A stretch of DNA of 64,000 nt from Drosophila persimilis (GCF_003286085.1 NW_020825610.1:1-64000); one strand, 5' to 3'; shown: positions 1 to 11,851, counted from the first letter of the stretch. Made by a program: numbers and translations. The notes: generated by a model not told the origin, from the letters alone.

Positions 1-551
1 AAAACTGCCAAGCCTACTCCTACGGGCGGTAGGCAGCGCGCTCCTAACCGCCGAAGAGCTCGCCACAGTCCTCGTCGGCATCGAGGCCATAATGAACTCG
101 AGGCCGCTGGGAGCCATCAGCCAAGATCCCAGCGACGGCGAGGCCCTAACACCCGGGCACCTGCTGACAGGCGGGTCGCTCATCGCCCCCCCAGCACTGC
201 GGACTCCGGACCAGGAGAGTCTCAGTTGCTTTGCGGCGATGGCGACTTGTCTCGTCAGTCAGGCAGCGTTTTGGCAGCGATGGTCCGCGAATATGTCCTG
301 GGGCTGCAAATTCGGGGCAAATGGCACCAGCAGCACCGAACTCGAGGAAGGAGACCTCGTCATCGTGGCCGAGGACAATCTGCCGCCTCAGGAGTGGCTC
401 GTAGGGAGGGTCATAGCCACGCACGCAGGAGAGGATGCATGGTCAGGGTCGTCGAAATAAGGACTAGCACTGGAGCGGTTTTCGGCGGCCCATACACAAA
501 TTAGCGCCGCTCCCATGTGTTGAAGCCGATGCAGGCGTTCAACGGGGCCGG
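1..551 (+). pseudogene. BEL/Pao integrase C-terminal remnant (element 0)
   Basis: This is the last part of a BEL/Pao pol gene, cut by the left window edge. It matches the stretch around 7365-7920 of the next element base for base apart from small changes. It covers the end of the integrase core (residues NSRPLGAISQDPSDGEALTP) and the C-terminal nucleic-acid-binding domain (EEGDLVIVAEDNLPPQEWLVG). Several single-base gains and losses, for example near 230, 265 and 290, throw it out of frame, so no long protein survives. The sequence runs straight into an LTR at 552, as expected for the 3' end of such an element. The family assignment is firm because the complete relative follows in the same orientation. 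The indels could be decay or uncorrected read errors. Confidence 0.85.
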
Positions 552-872
552 TGTTGCGCGGACCTTCCATCCATGGCAATTATTAGTTATAGATGGAATT
601 ATGATTATGAATATGAAGTCTAGTGTAAGTTAGGCTAGGGCAAAGCGGGAGCGCAATAAAAAGCTCGCTCTCTCGCTCTTGGCGAATTCGCCCCGCTTTG
701 CCACCGTAGGATAGCTAGAGTAAGAGATTTGAATTGTGAAGAAAATATAGTTGTTCGCCAACCTTGAAATAGATCGAGCGTATCAAGTTTTTCGCCCCGC
801 CAAATAAATAATTTAAATTACAGCCACCCAAAGTTTTCGGTAACTGATTAGAAAAACTATTCTAATTTTTCA
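552..872 (+). repeat. LTR of BEL/Pao element 0 (3' LTR)
   Basis: About 320 bp starting TGTTGCG and ending TTTTTCA. It is nearly the same as 1374-1684 and 7921-8241 and partly the same as 52924-53155. It contains an AATAAA-type signal and the short repeat gctcgctctctcgctc. It follows the integrase remnant directly, so it is read as a 3' LTR. Confidence 0.85.
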
Positions 873-1373
873 GTTATTATTATGGGTAGAAAGAAAATTA
901 TATATAGTTATGGGTTGAGTATAAGCTAGGGAATAAGAGAATTAAAATATAGGAATAATAATTTAAATAATATGAATAATATATATGTCTCAAAAACAAA
1001 TGGTAGGATAGGGAATAAATTTCATGAATATTTAACTAGGAACTTTTGTAATTTAAGATTTCTTCATTTTCGTTATTTTCGTATTAATGCAAAAGTAAGG
1101 TAACTAATCACCGTCGCATAGGTGTAAAGCACCTGCTGCCGCTGATCTGCGCTAAAGCTTAAAGCTTACAAAGCTCTTGAGCTTTTCGTGGCTTAAGGCC
1201 TTTACAACACAAAAGCCCCAACTATTTAGGGAAAATCAAAGAATACGGCCGACCGGGCTCATGTATGGTTTTTGTCTCTTTAGGTTAAAGTTTATAAACG
1301 ATAACTGGAGCGGAGTTCGTTCACTTACGTACTTTCATGTTCCGGCACGTCCCCAAAAGATCTTTCGGCGAGG
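873..1373. other. Spacer between two BEL elements, no gene seen
   Basis: AT-rich DNA between the 3' LTR of element 0 and the 5' LTR of element 1. I see no coding region that resembles a known family; the one 83-codon open frame runs into the next LTR and has no recognisable content. Confidence 0.5.
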
Positions 1374-1684
1374 GTGTTTGCGTGACCTTCAATCCATGGC
1401 CACAATTATTAGTTATAGATGGAATTAGAATTATGAAGTCTAGTGTAAGTTAGGCTAGGGCAAAGCGGAGCGCAATAAAAGCTCGCTCTCGCTCTTGGCG
1501 AATTCGCCCCGCTTTGCCACGTAGGATAGGCTAGAGTAAGAGATTGAATTGTGAAGAAAATATAGTTGTTCGCCAACCTTGAAATAGATCGAGCGTATCA
1601 AGTTTTTTCGCCCCACCAAATAAATAATTTTAAATTACAGCCACCCAAATCGGTAACTGATTAGAAAAACTCTCTAATTTTTCA
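1374..1684 (+). repeat. 5' LTR of BEL element 1
   Basis: Starts TGTTTGCG and ends TTTTTCA, directly before TGGCGCC. It pairs with 7921-8241. It carries gcaataaaag near 1471, consistent with a polyadenylation signal inside the LTR. Confidence 0.85.
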
Positions 1685-1701
1685 TGGCGCCCCAGGGTGG
1701 A
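1685..1701 (+). other. Primer-binding-site-like sequence of BEL element 1
   Basis: TGGCGCCCCAGGGTGG lies directly after the LTR end, where a tRNA primer would anneal to start minus-strand DNA synthesis. TGG is the complement of a tRNA CCA end. Which tRNA it matches was not checked. Confidence 0.6.
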
Positions 1702-2750
1702 CTGTAAATGAATTATAGGCAACAAAAAACAAGTGACAGTGACACAAGAAATTGCAGTATACATATGCAAACATATTCGTTGCCCGCGTCGTGTGTGTGT
1801 GCAATCGGCAATCAATTTTTGTAAAATATCATCGCGTCGGTCGCGCCAACAATAATTTTTGTGCAATTCTGCTACCGCCGAGGATGCCCTGCGAAAAGAC
1901 AGGAAAGTAGCAGTTGGATTCAAAATCCAAAAGGAATCAGAGGTATTTGTGCAGAAAATTGAAGGCTGAGCAAAAGACATTCAGATCTCTCTTTGAGGTG
2001 TCTTGTGCTGAAAACATTGCACATCGCCTTCAATTCTAGGCACAGACGTATTGATACATATATAGTAGAGCTTGATTGCATGCATTTTGTAGTAATTGCA
2101 TAAATATAACTAAAAACATAAATACATACATACATATCGACCCAAACAGACATACATATGTGAACCGCTATTTGGACGCAACAGTTATATGTACATACAT
2201 ACATACATCTTTCGTTTACTGCAATCACTGTTCCCCCCCCATTTTATTTTGTTCTACCTTTCTCGTCGTTAGAACAAAGTTTGTTCGTTCGTTCACCCCA
2301 GCCACGGCGTATAGAAAATATCCACACATACATACAAGCAGCAGCACCGGTGCATTATTTCGTTATCGCTTTCGCTTCTCCACTGCTGCTAGCGTTGTAT
2401 TGTTGGGAGAATTTTCGTTGCCGCTCTTGAGCTTAACGGTGCGCCAAGTGACGCGCTACCCTACATCCAACGGGTATATTGTTTTCGGCTGTTACTTGCC
2501 AAGTGACGCGCTACCCTGCATCCAACGGGTATATTGTTTTCGGCTGTTACTTGCCAAGTGACGCGCTAACCCTGTATCTAACGGGTATATTGTTTTCGGC
2601 TGTTACTTGCAACAACTCTTTCCCTTGATACCTCGTGCCTCGACATTCAATTAAAATTCGTTTTCGATTATCGTTCTCGTTCAAAAATTTAAAATTAAAA
2701 AAAAAAAAAATAATAATAATAATAAATAAATAAATAAAAACACAACCATT
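1702..2750 (+). other. Untranslated leader of BEL element 1
   Basis: About 1 kb between PBS and gag. It contains many catacata/tacatac runs at 2100-2210, a triplicated 55-bp unit (2446-2609), and an A/AAT-rich stretch at 2690-2740 just before the gag ATG at 2751. No coding sense was seen. The first half is also present at 53156-53563 and 61022-61052, where a gypsy element has split it. Confidence 0.75.
2446..2609 (+). repeat. Three tandem 54-55-bp units in the BEL leader
   Basis: Units starting aagtgacgcg occur at 2446, 2501 and 2555 and contain ccaacgggtatattgttttc. They differ by only a few bases. Confidence 0.85.
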
Positions 2751-4693
2751 ATGGCAGAAAAAAGTAAACCCACTCTTGAAGACTTAAAGATTAAGCTCAA
2801 AAGTAGAGTAAAAAGCATTCGCCGCTTAGAGGATCGATTAGATCAAGGGTCGATTCCTTTGCAATTACCGGAATTACAATGTAGATTAGATTGTTTGAAT
2901 GCTTCAATTGAAAAGGCTAACCATAATCGAGGATATAACATATAACATATACATATGCATATGCAGACGAGTTGGAAGAGCTGATAATTGTCACCAAAGG
3001 AAAGATAATGTCGCTTATCGCCGCCTTTGATGCAGCAAGCGAGACGAAGCCAGTGTCTTCTTCAGCCCCAACTCATGCTAGACTTCCGAAATTGGCATTA
3101 CCCAAATTTAGTGGTAAACACTCGGAATTCAAAAATTTCATTAGCCTTTTTGAAAGACTAGTCCATAGCGACAACAGCATACCGGTGATCGAAAAATTTA
3201 ATCATTTGATTTCGTGCCTCTCTGATGAAGCATTAGGAACAATAAAGGCGTTCCAAGTCACCGAGGCAAATTATGAAAAGGCCATGGCTGGCCTAAAACG
3301 AGTGTATGACAACGATTATTTGATTTTCACGAATAATATTTCCACATTGTTCAATCTGCCGAGAATGTCGCATCAATCTGCATCATCTCTAAGAACTCTA
3401 ATCGATACTGTTTCGTCGATTTACGGATCGTTACTGTCGATCGGAGATGATACAACAATTTCGAATGCAATGCTCATTCACCTCGTTTTAAACAGAGTCG
3501 ACCCAGTGACGAAACAAAAGTGGGATGAACAGCTTACTTATGAGAAGTTGCCGCTTTGGTCCGACTTTGAGAAAGTCTTGAATCGTCGATACCAGCATCT
3601 GTCTGCTGAAGAATCGACCAAGCCAAGGCAAGACAAAGTCATGCCAAGCAAGCAACATAATCGCAGTTCATTTGCTTGTTCTTCCACTTCCACCAACAGT
3701 AGAACTCAGCAAACTTGTAGCTACTGCAATTCAGGAGACCATGTAGTGTCAAATTGCCCTTCATTTTCGCGTCTCTCGGTGATGCAAAGGTTTGAGTTTG
3801 CTAAGTCGGCATCCCTATGCATTAATTGTCTGCGAAAAGGCCACGCTGTTGTAAAATGCAAAGCCAATAAATGTCGAGTGTGCAGCCGCTCACATCATAC
3901 ATTATTGCATCGATACACAGTGTCGGCTAATAGTCTCGCGTTGCCACCACCCCAAGAGAGTCCTTCTCCTCCATCAAATCAGAATCAACCTTCCACGTCA
4001 CATGTTTTGCATGCGACAGCGTTGGACAGGGTAATTCTGGCTACGTCGATCGTAAGCGTCCGAACTAAGAGCGGTGAACACATTCTGGCCAGAGCTCTGC
4101 TCGACTCTGGATCACAAACAAATTTCATTACCGAGGACCTCGCTAATCGCTTACAGATCCGTAGAGAGGAGTCCTGTATTAACTTGCTTGGAATTGGTGA
4201 ATCTAATTCTCAAGTAAAGGATAAAATACACACAGTGGTGAAGTCGCGAATAAATGGTAGTGAGTTCTCCTTTGATTTTTGGATCCTGAAATCAATTTCA
4301 GGTTATCACCCTGACCAGTCAGTGAATGTGACTGACTGGCGAATCCCAGAGAACCTACCACTGGCAGACCCTTATTTCTACAAGCCACAAAGAATAGATA
4401 TGTTAATTGGAGCAGAATCGTTCTTTGAATTATTAGCTGTTGGTCAAATTAAACAAGGTCCTGACTTTCCAACTCTTCAGAAAACCCTTCTTGGTTGGGT
4501 TGTGTCGGGAAAATATGTTTCCAGGAGTTCTGCTCCTCAAATTACAAACAGTTTGAGTTGCAGTGAAGAGTTGCTAGTATCCATCGATAGGACCTTGAAA
4601 AAGTTTTGGTCACTGGAAGAAATGCCATCTACCAAGAAAATTGACACACCTGAGCACAAGCTATGTGAAGAACACTATCGTAAGACGACTTAG
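2751..4693 (+). pseudogene. BEL gag and aspartic protease, frame broken
   Basis: The start is the ATG at 2751, after the A-rich leader (MAEKSKPTLEDLKIKLK). The first frame stops at 2945 where the sequence is scrambled compared with the relative at 62292-62400; the frame resumes at about 2972. The 573-residue second part has a DUF1759-type gag core (LPKLALPKFSGKHSEFKNFI), two CCHC-type zinc knuckles (CSYCNSGDHVVSNC and CINCLRKGHAVVKC, about residues 251-300) plus a further Cys/His cluster, and a DUF1758-type retropepsin with the active-site triad in LLDSGSQTNF (about residue 370). Gag packages the RNA and the protease cuts the polyprotein. A frameshift near 4690 separates it from the RT. Confidence 0.88.
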
Positions 4694-6748
4694 GTACTAT
4701 CATCAGGTCGATTCGAAGTAAGGCTCCCGTTTAAATCAGATCCAAATTGTTTAGGCAACTCCTTTGAGGTTGCGAAACGGCGGTTTTTGTCGCTTGAAAG
4801 ACGATTGCATCGTGACCCTGAGTTGAAGAAAATGTACTTGGAATTCATGGAAGAGTACCTCTCCTTAGGTCATATGTCTCCTACTGACAATACGATTCCG
4901 TCTACTCCACACTACGTAATCCCTCATCAGTGTGTTCTGAGGCCCCAAAGTACGTCTACCAAGCTCCGAGTCGTGTTCGATGCTTCGTCCAAGACGTCCT
5001 CACAGGTGGCCTTAAATGACATTCTGATGGTGGGACCTAACATTCAAGAGGAATTATACTCGACACTGCTCCGTTTCCGTCTGCACAGGTTTGCCCTGAC
5101 TGCTGATGTTAAAAAGATGTATCGCCAAGTGATGGTGAACGAAGCGGATCGGCAGTTTCAGCTCATAGTGTGGAGAAGAGACCCTTCTGAATCCTTGAGA
5201 TTATACAAGCTCAACACTGTAACCTATGGGACTGGACCAGCCCCATTCTTAGCTATCCGGTGTTTGAAAAGGTTGAGTGAGTCTGCGAAGCTCTCATTCC
5301 CTAGAGCTGCTAACGTTATTGGGTCCGACTTTTACGTCGATGACTTGTTGACTGGTGCTGCATGCGTAGAGGAGCTAAGGGCAATTAAGTCCGAAGTGTC
5401 TCAGGTTCTTCAGACCGCAGGGTTTGAGTTGACTAAGTGGTTTTCAAACTCACCCGAGATCACCGCATCTAAGAGCACAGCCAAACCCATAACAATCTCG
5501 GATTCAGAGTCGACAAAGGCGTTAGGAATCTCATGGTTCCTACTGACGATGCCTTTAAGTTCAAAATTGACAATTCAGTTATGGGTCTCCAAGCGACAAA
5601 ACGGAACATACTATCGGTGACATCAAAGTTGTTTGACCCCCTAGGTTTATTAAGTCCTATCGTTATAAAAGGCAAGATCCTATTGCAGGAGCTTTGGCTT
5701 AACAAACTAGATTGGGATGAGTCGATCCCGCTGCATTTGGAAACAGCGTGGAATAAGTTGAAAAATACACTATCTCAATTGGAAGACATATCCATATCTC
5801 GGTTTGTGTATTCCGATCCGATGTCACCGGTTCAAATACATGCCTTTGCTGACGCCTCCATAAGAGCGTATGGAGCGTGCGTCTATATACGTAGCAGAAC
5901 TGCAGAAGGTTTAAAAGTATCATTGTTGACTTCGAAATCCAAAGTAGCGCCGCTCAAGACCAAAACGCTCCCAAGGCTTGAGTTATGTGCCGCTCACCTT
6001 CTCGCAGATCTCTGTCACAGAATCAAGCCCCTATTAAACGTGCCCATTGAACGAGTCGTTTATTGGTCGGATTCAGAGGTAACTCTCCATTGGATCCGGT
6101 CTCATCCATCGTCGTTGTCGACTTTCGTTTCAAATAGAGTGGCTGAGATTCAAGAGTGGTCAGATGATGCTACGTGGCGGCATGTACCCACGAAACAGAA
6201 CCCAGCAGATATTGTCTCAAGAGGTTGTGACGTCGACGAAATCGTTCAGTCAATTTGGTTCGAAGGACCATCATTTCTGAAAGAGGAAGAAGAAAACTGG
6301 CCCAAGAACGCTCATTTCGAACACTCCGATGATCTTCAGCTGGAAAAGAGGAAGACTGCGGTCGGGCTGACCGCGGCTGTGCGAAGTTCGGAGCTGTTAG
6401 ATGTCATCGAGGGATTCTCGTCACACCTCAAACTGCTTAGAGTGTTTGTGTATGTGTTCCGCTTTATAAGAAAATGTGAAGACCCAAGCCTAAAATTCGA
6501 AAAAACTATCTCACCGACCGAATACAATGAAGCCTTTTATAAAATTGTCGAAATCGTCCAGCATCACGAGTATCAAGGAGAAATCGAAAAGGTTAGGAAA
6601 GGATCTACAATTGGTCCTAGTCTTCAGCGGTTGAACCCATTCATCCATGAAGACACAGGGACTTGGTGTAACTTTTCGTTGTTGCGAGTGGGGGGGCGAC
6701 TAGCTAAAGCTCCTATATCATACGATGCCAAGTTTCCTCTGCTTTTGA
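4694..6748 (+). pseudogene. BEL pol: reverse transcriptase and RNase H
   Basis: The frame picks up after the break at about 4690 and reads into the RT (RVVFDASSKTSSQVALND, LTADVKKMYRQV, then the catalytic FYVDDLLTG near 5332-5358). A single-base gain near 5540 moves the protein to another frame (GLQATKRNILSVTSKLFDPL), which continues through the BEL-type RNase H (IHAFADASIRAYGA, LPRLELCAAHLLA, YWSDSEVTLHWI, QNPADIVSRG). These catalytic residues (YVDD; the D/E/D of RNase H) are all present, so the loss of function comes from the frame breaks rather than from active-site change. Confidence 0.88.
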
Positions 6749-7892
6749 CTAAGCGCTCGCAATTCGTGCGAAGCTATATTCGTCATCTGCACCATTCGAA
6801 TTTTCATGTCGGCCCACGAGCATTTGTGAGCATCCTTCGACAGAGCGTGTGGATAGTGAACGCTCAGGAGGTCTGCCGTCAGACAGTTCGATCATGTATG
6901 CGCTGTTTTAAATGCAAGCCTCGATTGCTGACGCAACTCATGGGAATTTACCCGCAGATCGACTCCGTGCTCTCCGCCCATTTTCAATTTGCGGCGTTGA
7001 TTTTTGTGGATCAGTGCACACGACATTGAAAATTCGCGGAAGGCCCCCATACAAGTCATACATTGCGCTTTTTGTTTGTTTTGCGTCCAAGGCGGTTCAC
7101 CTAGAAATAGTTTCCGATCTAACCACTGATTGTTTTTTGTTGGCTTTTCAAAGGTTCGTCGGGCGCCGAGGATATCCCCAAGTCGTTCATTGCGACAACG
7201 GGACGAACTTCGTCGGAGCGAGCCGCCATCTCAGCGCTCTGCGGATCAGGCTCAAGGAGCAGGGAGACGCAATTCGCGACTTTGCGTCAAAAAACGGATG
7301 CGAATTTGCGTTCATACCGCCGCGAGCTCCTCACATGGGAGGGCTATGGGAGGCAGGTGTAAAAACTGCCAAGAGCCTACTCCTACGGGCGGTAGGCAGC
7401 GCGCTCCTAACCGCCGAAGAGCTCGCCACAGTCCTCGTCGGCATCGAGGCCATAATGAACTCGAGGCCGCTGGGAGCCATCAGCCAAGATCCAAGCGACG
7501 GCGAGGCCCTAACACCCGGGCACCTGCTGACAGGCGGGTCGCTCATCGCCCCCCCAGCACTGCGGACTCCGGACCAGGAGAGTCTCAGTTGCTTGCGGCG
7601 ATGGCGACTTGTCTCGTCAGTCAGGCAAGCGTTTTGGCAGCGATGGTCCCGCGAATATGTCCTGGGGCTGCAAATTCGGGGCAAATGGCACCAGCAGCAA
7701 CCGAACCTCGAGGAAGGAGACCTCGTCATCGTGGCCGAGGACAATCTGCCGCCTCAGGAGTGGCTCGTAGGGAGGGTCATAGCCACGCACGCAGGAGAGG
7801 ACGGCATGGTCAGGGTCGTCGAAATAAGGACTAGCACTGGAGCGGTTTTTCGGCGGCCCATACACAAATTAGCGCCGCTCCCAATGTGTTGA
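6749..7892 (+). pseudogene. BEL pol: integrase
   Basis: The H2C2 zinc domain is visible (YIRHLHHSNFHVGPRAF ... RSCMRCFKCKP, about 6775-6920). A frame break lies near 6950. The core follows in the third frame with the DDE residues in GVDFCGSV, VHCDNGTNFVG and MGGLWEAGVKTAK, then the C-terminal domain EEGDLVIVAEDNLPPQEWLVG and a stop at 7892. The product would insert the element's cDNA into the chromosome. Its last 180 codons are repeated, with indels, in 1-551. Confidence 0.88.
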
Positions 7893-7920
7893 AGCCGATG
7901 CAGGCGTTCAACGGGGCCGG

Positions 7921-8241
7921 TGTTGCGTGACCTTCCATCCATGGCCACAATTATTAGTTATAGATGGAATTATGAATTATGAATTATGAAGTCTAGTGTA
8001 AGTTAGGCTAGGGCAAAGCGGGAGCGCAATAAAAGCTCGCTCTCTCGCTCTTGGCGAATTCGCCCCGCTTTGCCACCGTAGGATAGCTAGAGTAAGAGAT
8101 TTGAATTGTGAAGAAAATATAGTTGTTCGCCAACCTTGAAATAGATCGAGCGTATCAAGTTTTTCGCCCCGCCAAATAAATAATTTAAATTACAGCCACC
8201 CAAAGCTTTCGGTAACTGATTAGAAAAACTCTTCTAATATA
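7921..8241 (+). repeat. 3' LTR of BEL element 1
   Basis: Starts TGTTGCGTGACC and matches 1374-1684 and 552-872. Its last few bases (TTTTCA) are missing: after cttctaat it runs into atacctgtaag, so the terminus is slightly truncated or mutated. Confidence 0.82.
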
Positions 8242-10053
8242 CCTGTAAGTTTTAGAGAGAGAGCACACACACATGGATACGCATGACCACGGCTAACACC
8301 GGATTATCTTGATCTTCTTTTCTTTTTCTTTTTGTTTAGGGACTTTTTTTTTGGGCATATATAGTGCATAAATCAAATTATTCCATATTTAACTTCTATA
8401 TATTATTCTTTATTCAATATATATTCGTTTATTCAGGTTCGATGGGGGTAGGTCTTGATACATAGACCAAGGTGTAGGCGCACGGAAAAAGCTCCAAGCA
8501 GCTGGTTTCGTTTCACGGGCAAAAGGGGCAACGGCCTAACAAGCGCATATATGTTCTTTGGGAGTAAATGCACAATGGGCCACAAAGAGGTTCATACGAG
8601 TTCTGCCCGTTCCGTTGGGGTTTATTTAATACACTTAACCTGCACATGCCATGATCTGACTTTTAGGTTAGGGCGAAGCACGGTGACAAAAAAATTCGGG
8701 TCAGGGTCTCTTTTTTATTGGACGAGTCTGGTTATTCCTTGTCATTAGCAAGGAAGATCACTTGGCACTTTTTGTTTAGGGCTCTTGGCCCGGTGGCTGG
8801 ATGGACCACTCTCGGTCGCGACGACTCGCGTTGGGGCGGCGAAGAGCTCGCTGCTGCCGGCGCTAAAGCTCGGAAACGGCTGAGGGGCCGCTCTCTGTCG
8901 GCGCTGAAGCTCGGGAACTGCTGAAGGGCTCGATGTGGTGGATGGCGTTGGGGCTTTAGGTGGAGTTTCCCAACTCTACGGTGGACCGCTTTGGTGGAGG
9001 GCGTTGGGGCGTTGGGGGGGAGCGTCCCAACTCTACGGTGGCCCGCTTTGGGGCGATCGTCGGAAAAAACTGCACCATCCTCTGCACAGTGGATGGGGGA
9101 TTGATTTCTCTACTGGGTGGATGGGGTCTTGCTTTCGAAAGGCCGGCGGATCGTGCTGATCTACGGAGAACTTTTATTTGATTTTTAACTTTTATTAAAT
9201 TTTTTTCTTGAGAGCTGGATAAGTACGTCCGTACTGTTCGGATACCATGAGGAGAGAGCGAGCTGCTTTTCCCGGAAATCAAGGCCTCATCCCATCGTTC
9301 TTCCCTTTTTCTTTCCGATTTGTCAAAATGACAGTGGGAGGAAGAGGCCGATTAAAACGTCAGCCAAAAGAAATAATATAATAAATAATATGGCGTGTTA
9401 AAAGCTTAGCTTTCTTGAACCCAACAGAAGACTTAGCCTATTCGCGTAGCATAATTTTAGGGAAAATTAAGACGTCGATGCAAACAATTTTTTTTCTTAC
9501 AACAAGCGCACTACATAATCCCCCCCACTTAAATCACGCTTGGGGTGGGACACCCAAAGTGGGATCCGCTGACTGATCACATTGAAGGTCGGGCGTTTAC
9601 TCTCGGCTATTTTGTAGGCCGGGCATTGAATGATCGCGCTGAAGACCGTTCATTGAATGACTGCTCGCGCCGAGGGCCGGGCATTTGCTATCCTCTTCTG
9701 GGTCTGGGTACGAAATATATAGCCGGGCTGGTTGGTCTTCGGGAGGATTCCGACGCTCACTCGGCCTCTACCGCTCACGACGCGCTGCTCGCCGCGCCCG
9801 TGTCGCTCTCTCTCCAGCGATTTCTACCCAGCTTCGGCTCGGTTCCCTTTCTCTGCCGTCTTGCCGCGGCGCTCTCCTCCTCGTGTGGGCGCGGCGGCCA
9901 CGTGTTGACGCTATGGCTAGGGAGGTTAGGGAAGCCAGCCTCGGCTGTACGTGAATAATGGTCGACCTCACGGGCGGTTTTACAGAGATATACAGCTATT
10001 ATTGGCCTAATGGTTCCGACTGGCATAGTACAGTCCCGATTGCCCTGCTACTC
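8242..10053. other. Unassigned 1.8-kb stretch, no gene recognised
   Basis: No frame resembles a known protein. The part from 8800 to 9070 is GC-rich with short direct repeats (cccaactctacggtgg occurs twice near 8968 and 9027). The part near 9520-9680 has a C-run followed by repeats of the words cattgaatga and gccgggca. It could be decayed LTR or leader sequence of an element not otherwise present here, but I cannot place it. Confidence 0.4.
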
Positions 10054-10558
10054 GTTATACCCGATACTCAAAATGAGTATTGGGGTATATTAGATTTGTG
10101 GTGAAAATGGATGTGTGTAACGTCCAGAAGGAATCGTTTCCGACCCCATAAAGTATATATATTCTTGATCAGCATCAATAGCCGAGTCGATTAAGCCATG
10201 TCTGTCTGTCCGTCTGTCCGTCCGTCCGTCTGTCCGTCTGTCCGTCCCCTTCAGCGCCTAATGCTCAAAGACTATAAGAGCTAGAGCAACGATGTTTTGG
10301 ATCCAGACTTCTGTGATATGTCACTGCTACAAAAATATTTCAAAACTTTGCCCCGCCCACTTCCGCCTCCACAAAGGACGAAAATCTGTGGCATCCACAA
10401 TTTCGACGATACGAGAAAACCAAAAACGCAGAAACGTAGAGAATGACCATATCTTTTAGACTGCAGAATCTGAATTGGATCGTATTATTATTATAGCCAG
10501 CATCAAGAAAACAATTTCATTTTTTCTCCGCCCTGTCTCTCTCTAACCCTGTCTCCGA
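10054..10558 (+). mobile_element. DINE-1/INE-1-like fragment A
   Basis: Begins tatacccgatactcaaaatg and carries the family core: cgtttccgaccccataaagt, the tgtctgtccgtccgtc run, and agactataagagctagagc. INE-1/DINE-1 is a Helitron-derived non-autonomous repeat of Drosophila; the match is from memory of that family. It lies at the left edge of duplication copy A and is very like fragment G (41986-42484), which lies inverted at the right edge of copy B. Confidence 0.85.
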
Positions 10559-10559
10559 C

Positions 10560-10797
10560 CCCCGTAGCAATTATTAGTTCGACAGTGTCCCGTGAGTGCT
10601 ATCCGGCGATTGCCTAGGCACCCTCGGCGATGCTTGTCGATATCCCCGATCCCCGTAGCAATTCTTAGTTCGAAAGTGTCGCGTGAGTACTATCCGGCGA
10701 TTGCCTAGGTGCCCTCGGCGACGATTGTCGATACCTCCGGCCCCGTAATAATTCTTAGTTCGACAGTGTCCCGTGAGTGCTATCCGGTGATTACCGG
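10560..10797 (+). repeat. About 90-bp tandem repeat, 2.6 units
   Basis: Units starting ccccgta lie at about 10560, 10651 and 10741. Each contains gtgagtgctatccggcgatt or a near copy. The array ends exactly where duplication copy A begins (aagcattacattt at 10798). It may be the tandem part of the DINE-1 element or a separate repeat. Confidence 0.75.
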
Positions 10798-10868
10798 AAG
10801 CATTACATTTAGAAGGTGTACGAGATGGATGGGCATGCATTCATGTGTTGTGTTCATGATCGACAGAT

Positions 10869-11851
10869 CTAGCAGAGGAACTCCCGCAAGTGTCCCAGAG
10901 AGGGCAGATAGGTGTCTGGGATCATGTCCACTTTGCTGTGTCCTTCGTCATTGCAAATCTGGCGCACCTCTTTCAAGATGCTGACGCCGGTGCCCACGAA
11001 AAGCGATTGGAAGCCGCAGTTGCTGGCGAACAGAATGTCCGTGTAGAGACTGGAATAGGCGGGTGAGGTAAGAGCAGGTGGGGCAGGAGGACGGACCACT
11101 TACGTGTCGCCAACCATCAGCGTGGACTCCCGCTTGAGGACGCCGCATTGCAGCAGCTGCTCCACCATCAGGGGATTCGGCTTGCCCAAAATCAGCGGCA
11201 TTCGGCCAGTGATGGCCTTCACGGCGGCCACCATGGCACCGGCGCCCACAATCATCCGGTTTTTGCCCACCGGATAGGCGGTGTCCAGACAGGTGCCCAG
11301 GAAGAGGACCTTCGGCTCCTGGAGGTACGAACTGGCCCTGATTATCTTCGGCACATTGAAGCTCTCATCCTTGCCGATTATCACGGCGCCCACCTCGTGA
11401 TCCAGGTACATATCCTTGGCAAACTGTTCCATGGGCTTGAGCAGCTTCTCCTTGCCCACAGAGAAGCTGCAGATGTTCTGCCTTGGCCAGCTCATCGACA
11501 ATGGCCGACTCCCCGACGATGTACGCCTTCTTTTTGAACCCCTTCGCGCTGAGGAACCTGGCCACGGACAGCGCCGAGCTCAGTATCTGCTCTTCCTGGA
11601 TCTCGTAGCCGAACTGGTGCGCCTTCGCGGCCAGATCCTTGGTGAGCAGACCCGAATGGTTGGTCGCCACCAGCACCTGCCTGCCCGAAGCTCTTGATCA
11701 TATTAAAGGTCTCCACTGCCCCATTGATCGGCCGGTTCAGGTGCCACAGAACACCGTCGGCATCGAATATCACCGATTCGATTGTGGTCAGCCACTGGCG
11801 CACCTTCTCCTTGGGTATTTTGGTCAGATCCGTGCAGGTACGCTTGAACAT
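10869..11851 (-). pseudogene. PGP/PDXP-like HAD phosphatase, copy A1 (frameshifted)
   Basis: Equivalent to the open gene at 37653-38633. Exon 1 is 11851-11104, the intron 11103-11050 (gtaag ... ttccag) and exon 2 11049-10869. Two single-base gains compared with copy B, one at about 11688 (cccgaagctc for cccgagctc) and one at about 11482 (ctgccttgg for ctgcttgg), shift the frame twice and do not restore it. The HAD motifs are readable piecewise: FDADGVLW, LGKPNPLM and, across the intron, VGDTLYTDILFA. Both changes are 1-bp insertions, so read error is a possible alternative to decay. The splice sites are intact. Confidence 0.85.

Larger units (their letters stand above)
1374..8241 (+). mobile_element. 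BEL/Pao LTR retrotransposon, nearly complete (element 1)
   Basis: A 6.9-kb element with the full BEL/Pao order: 5' LTR (1374-1684), PBS-like TGGCGCC (from 1685), a 1.06-kb leader, gag with zinc knuckles, aspartic protease, reverse transcriptase, RNase H, integrase, and 3' LTR (7921-8241). The LTRs differ by several small indels and substitutions, so it is not a very recent insertion. The reading frame breaks at about 2945, 4690, 5540 and 6950, so it cannot make its own proteins as written. Further pieces of this family lie at 1-872, 52924-53563, 61022-61052 and 62292-62662. I did not identify the named family. Confidence 0.9.

Noticed and set aside
10574-10840. An 88-codon repeat protein on the minus strand
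   Set aside because: It is the 90-bp tandem repeat read through; no start context or domain.
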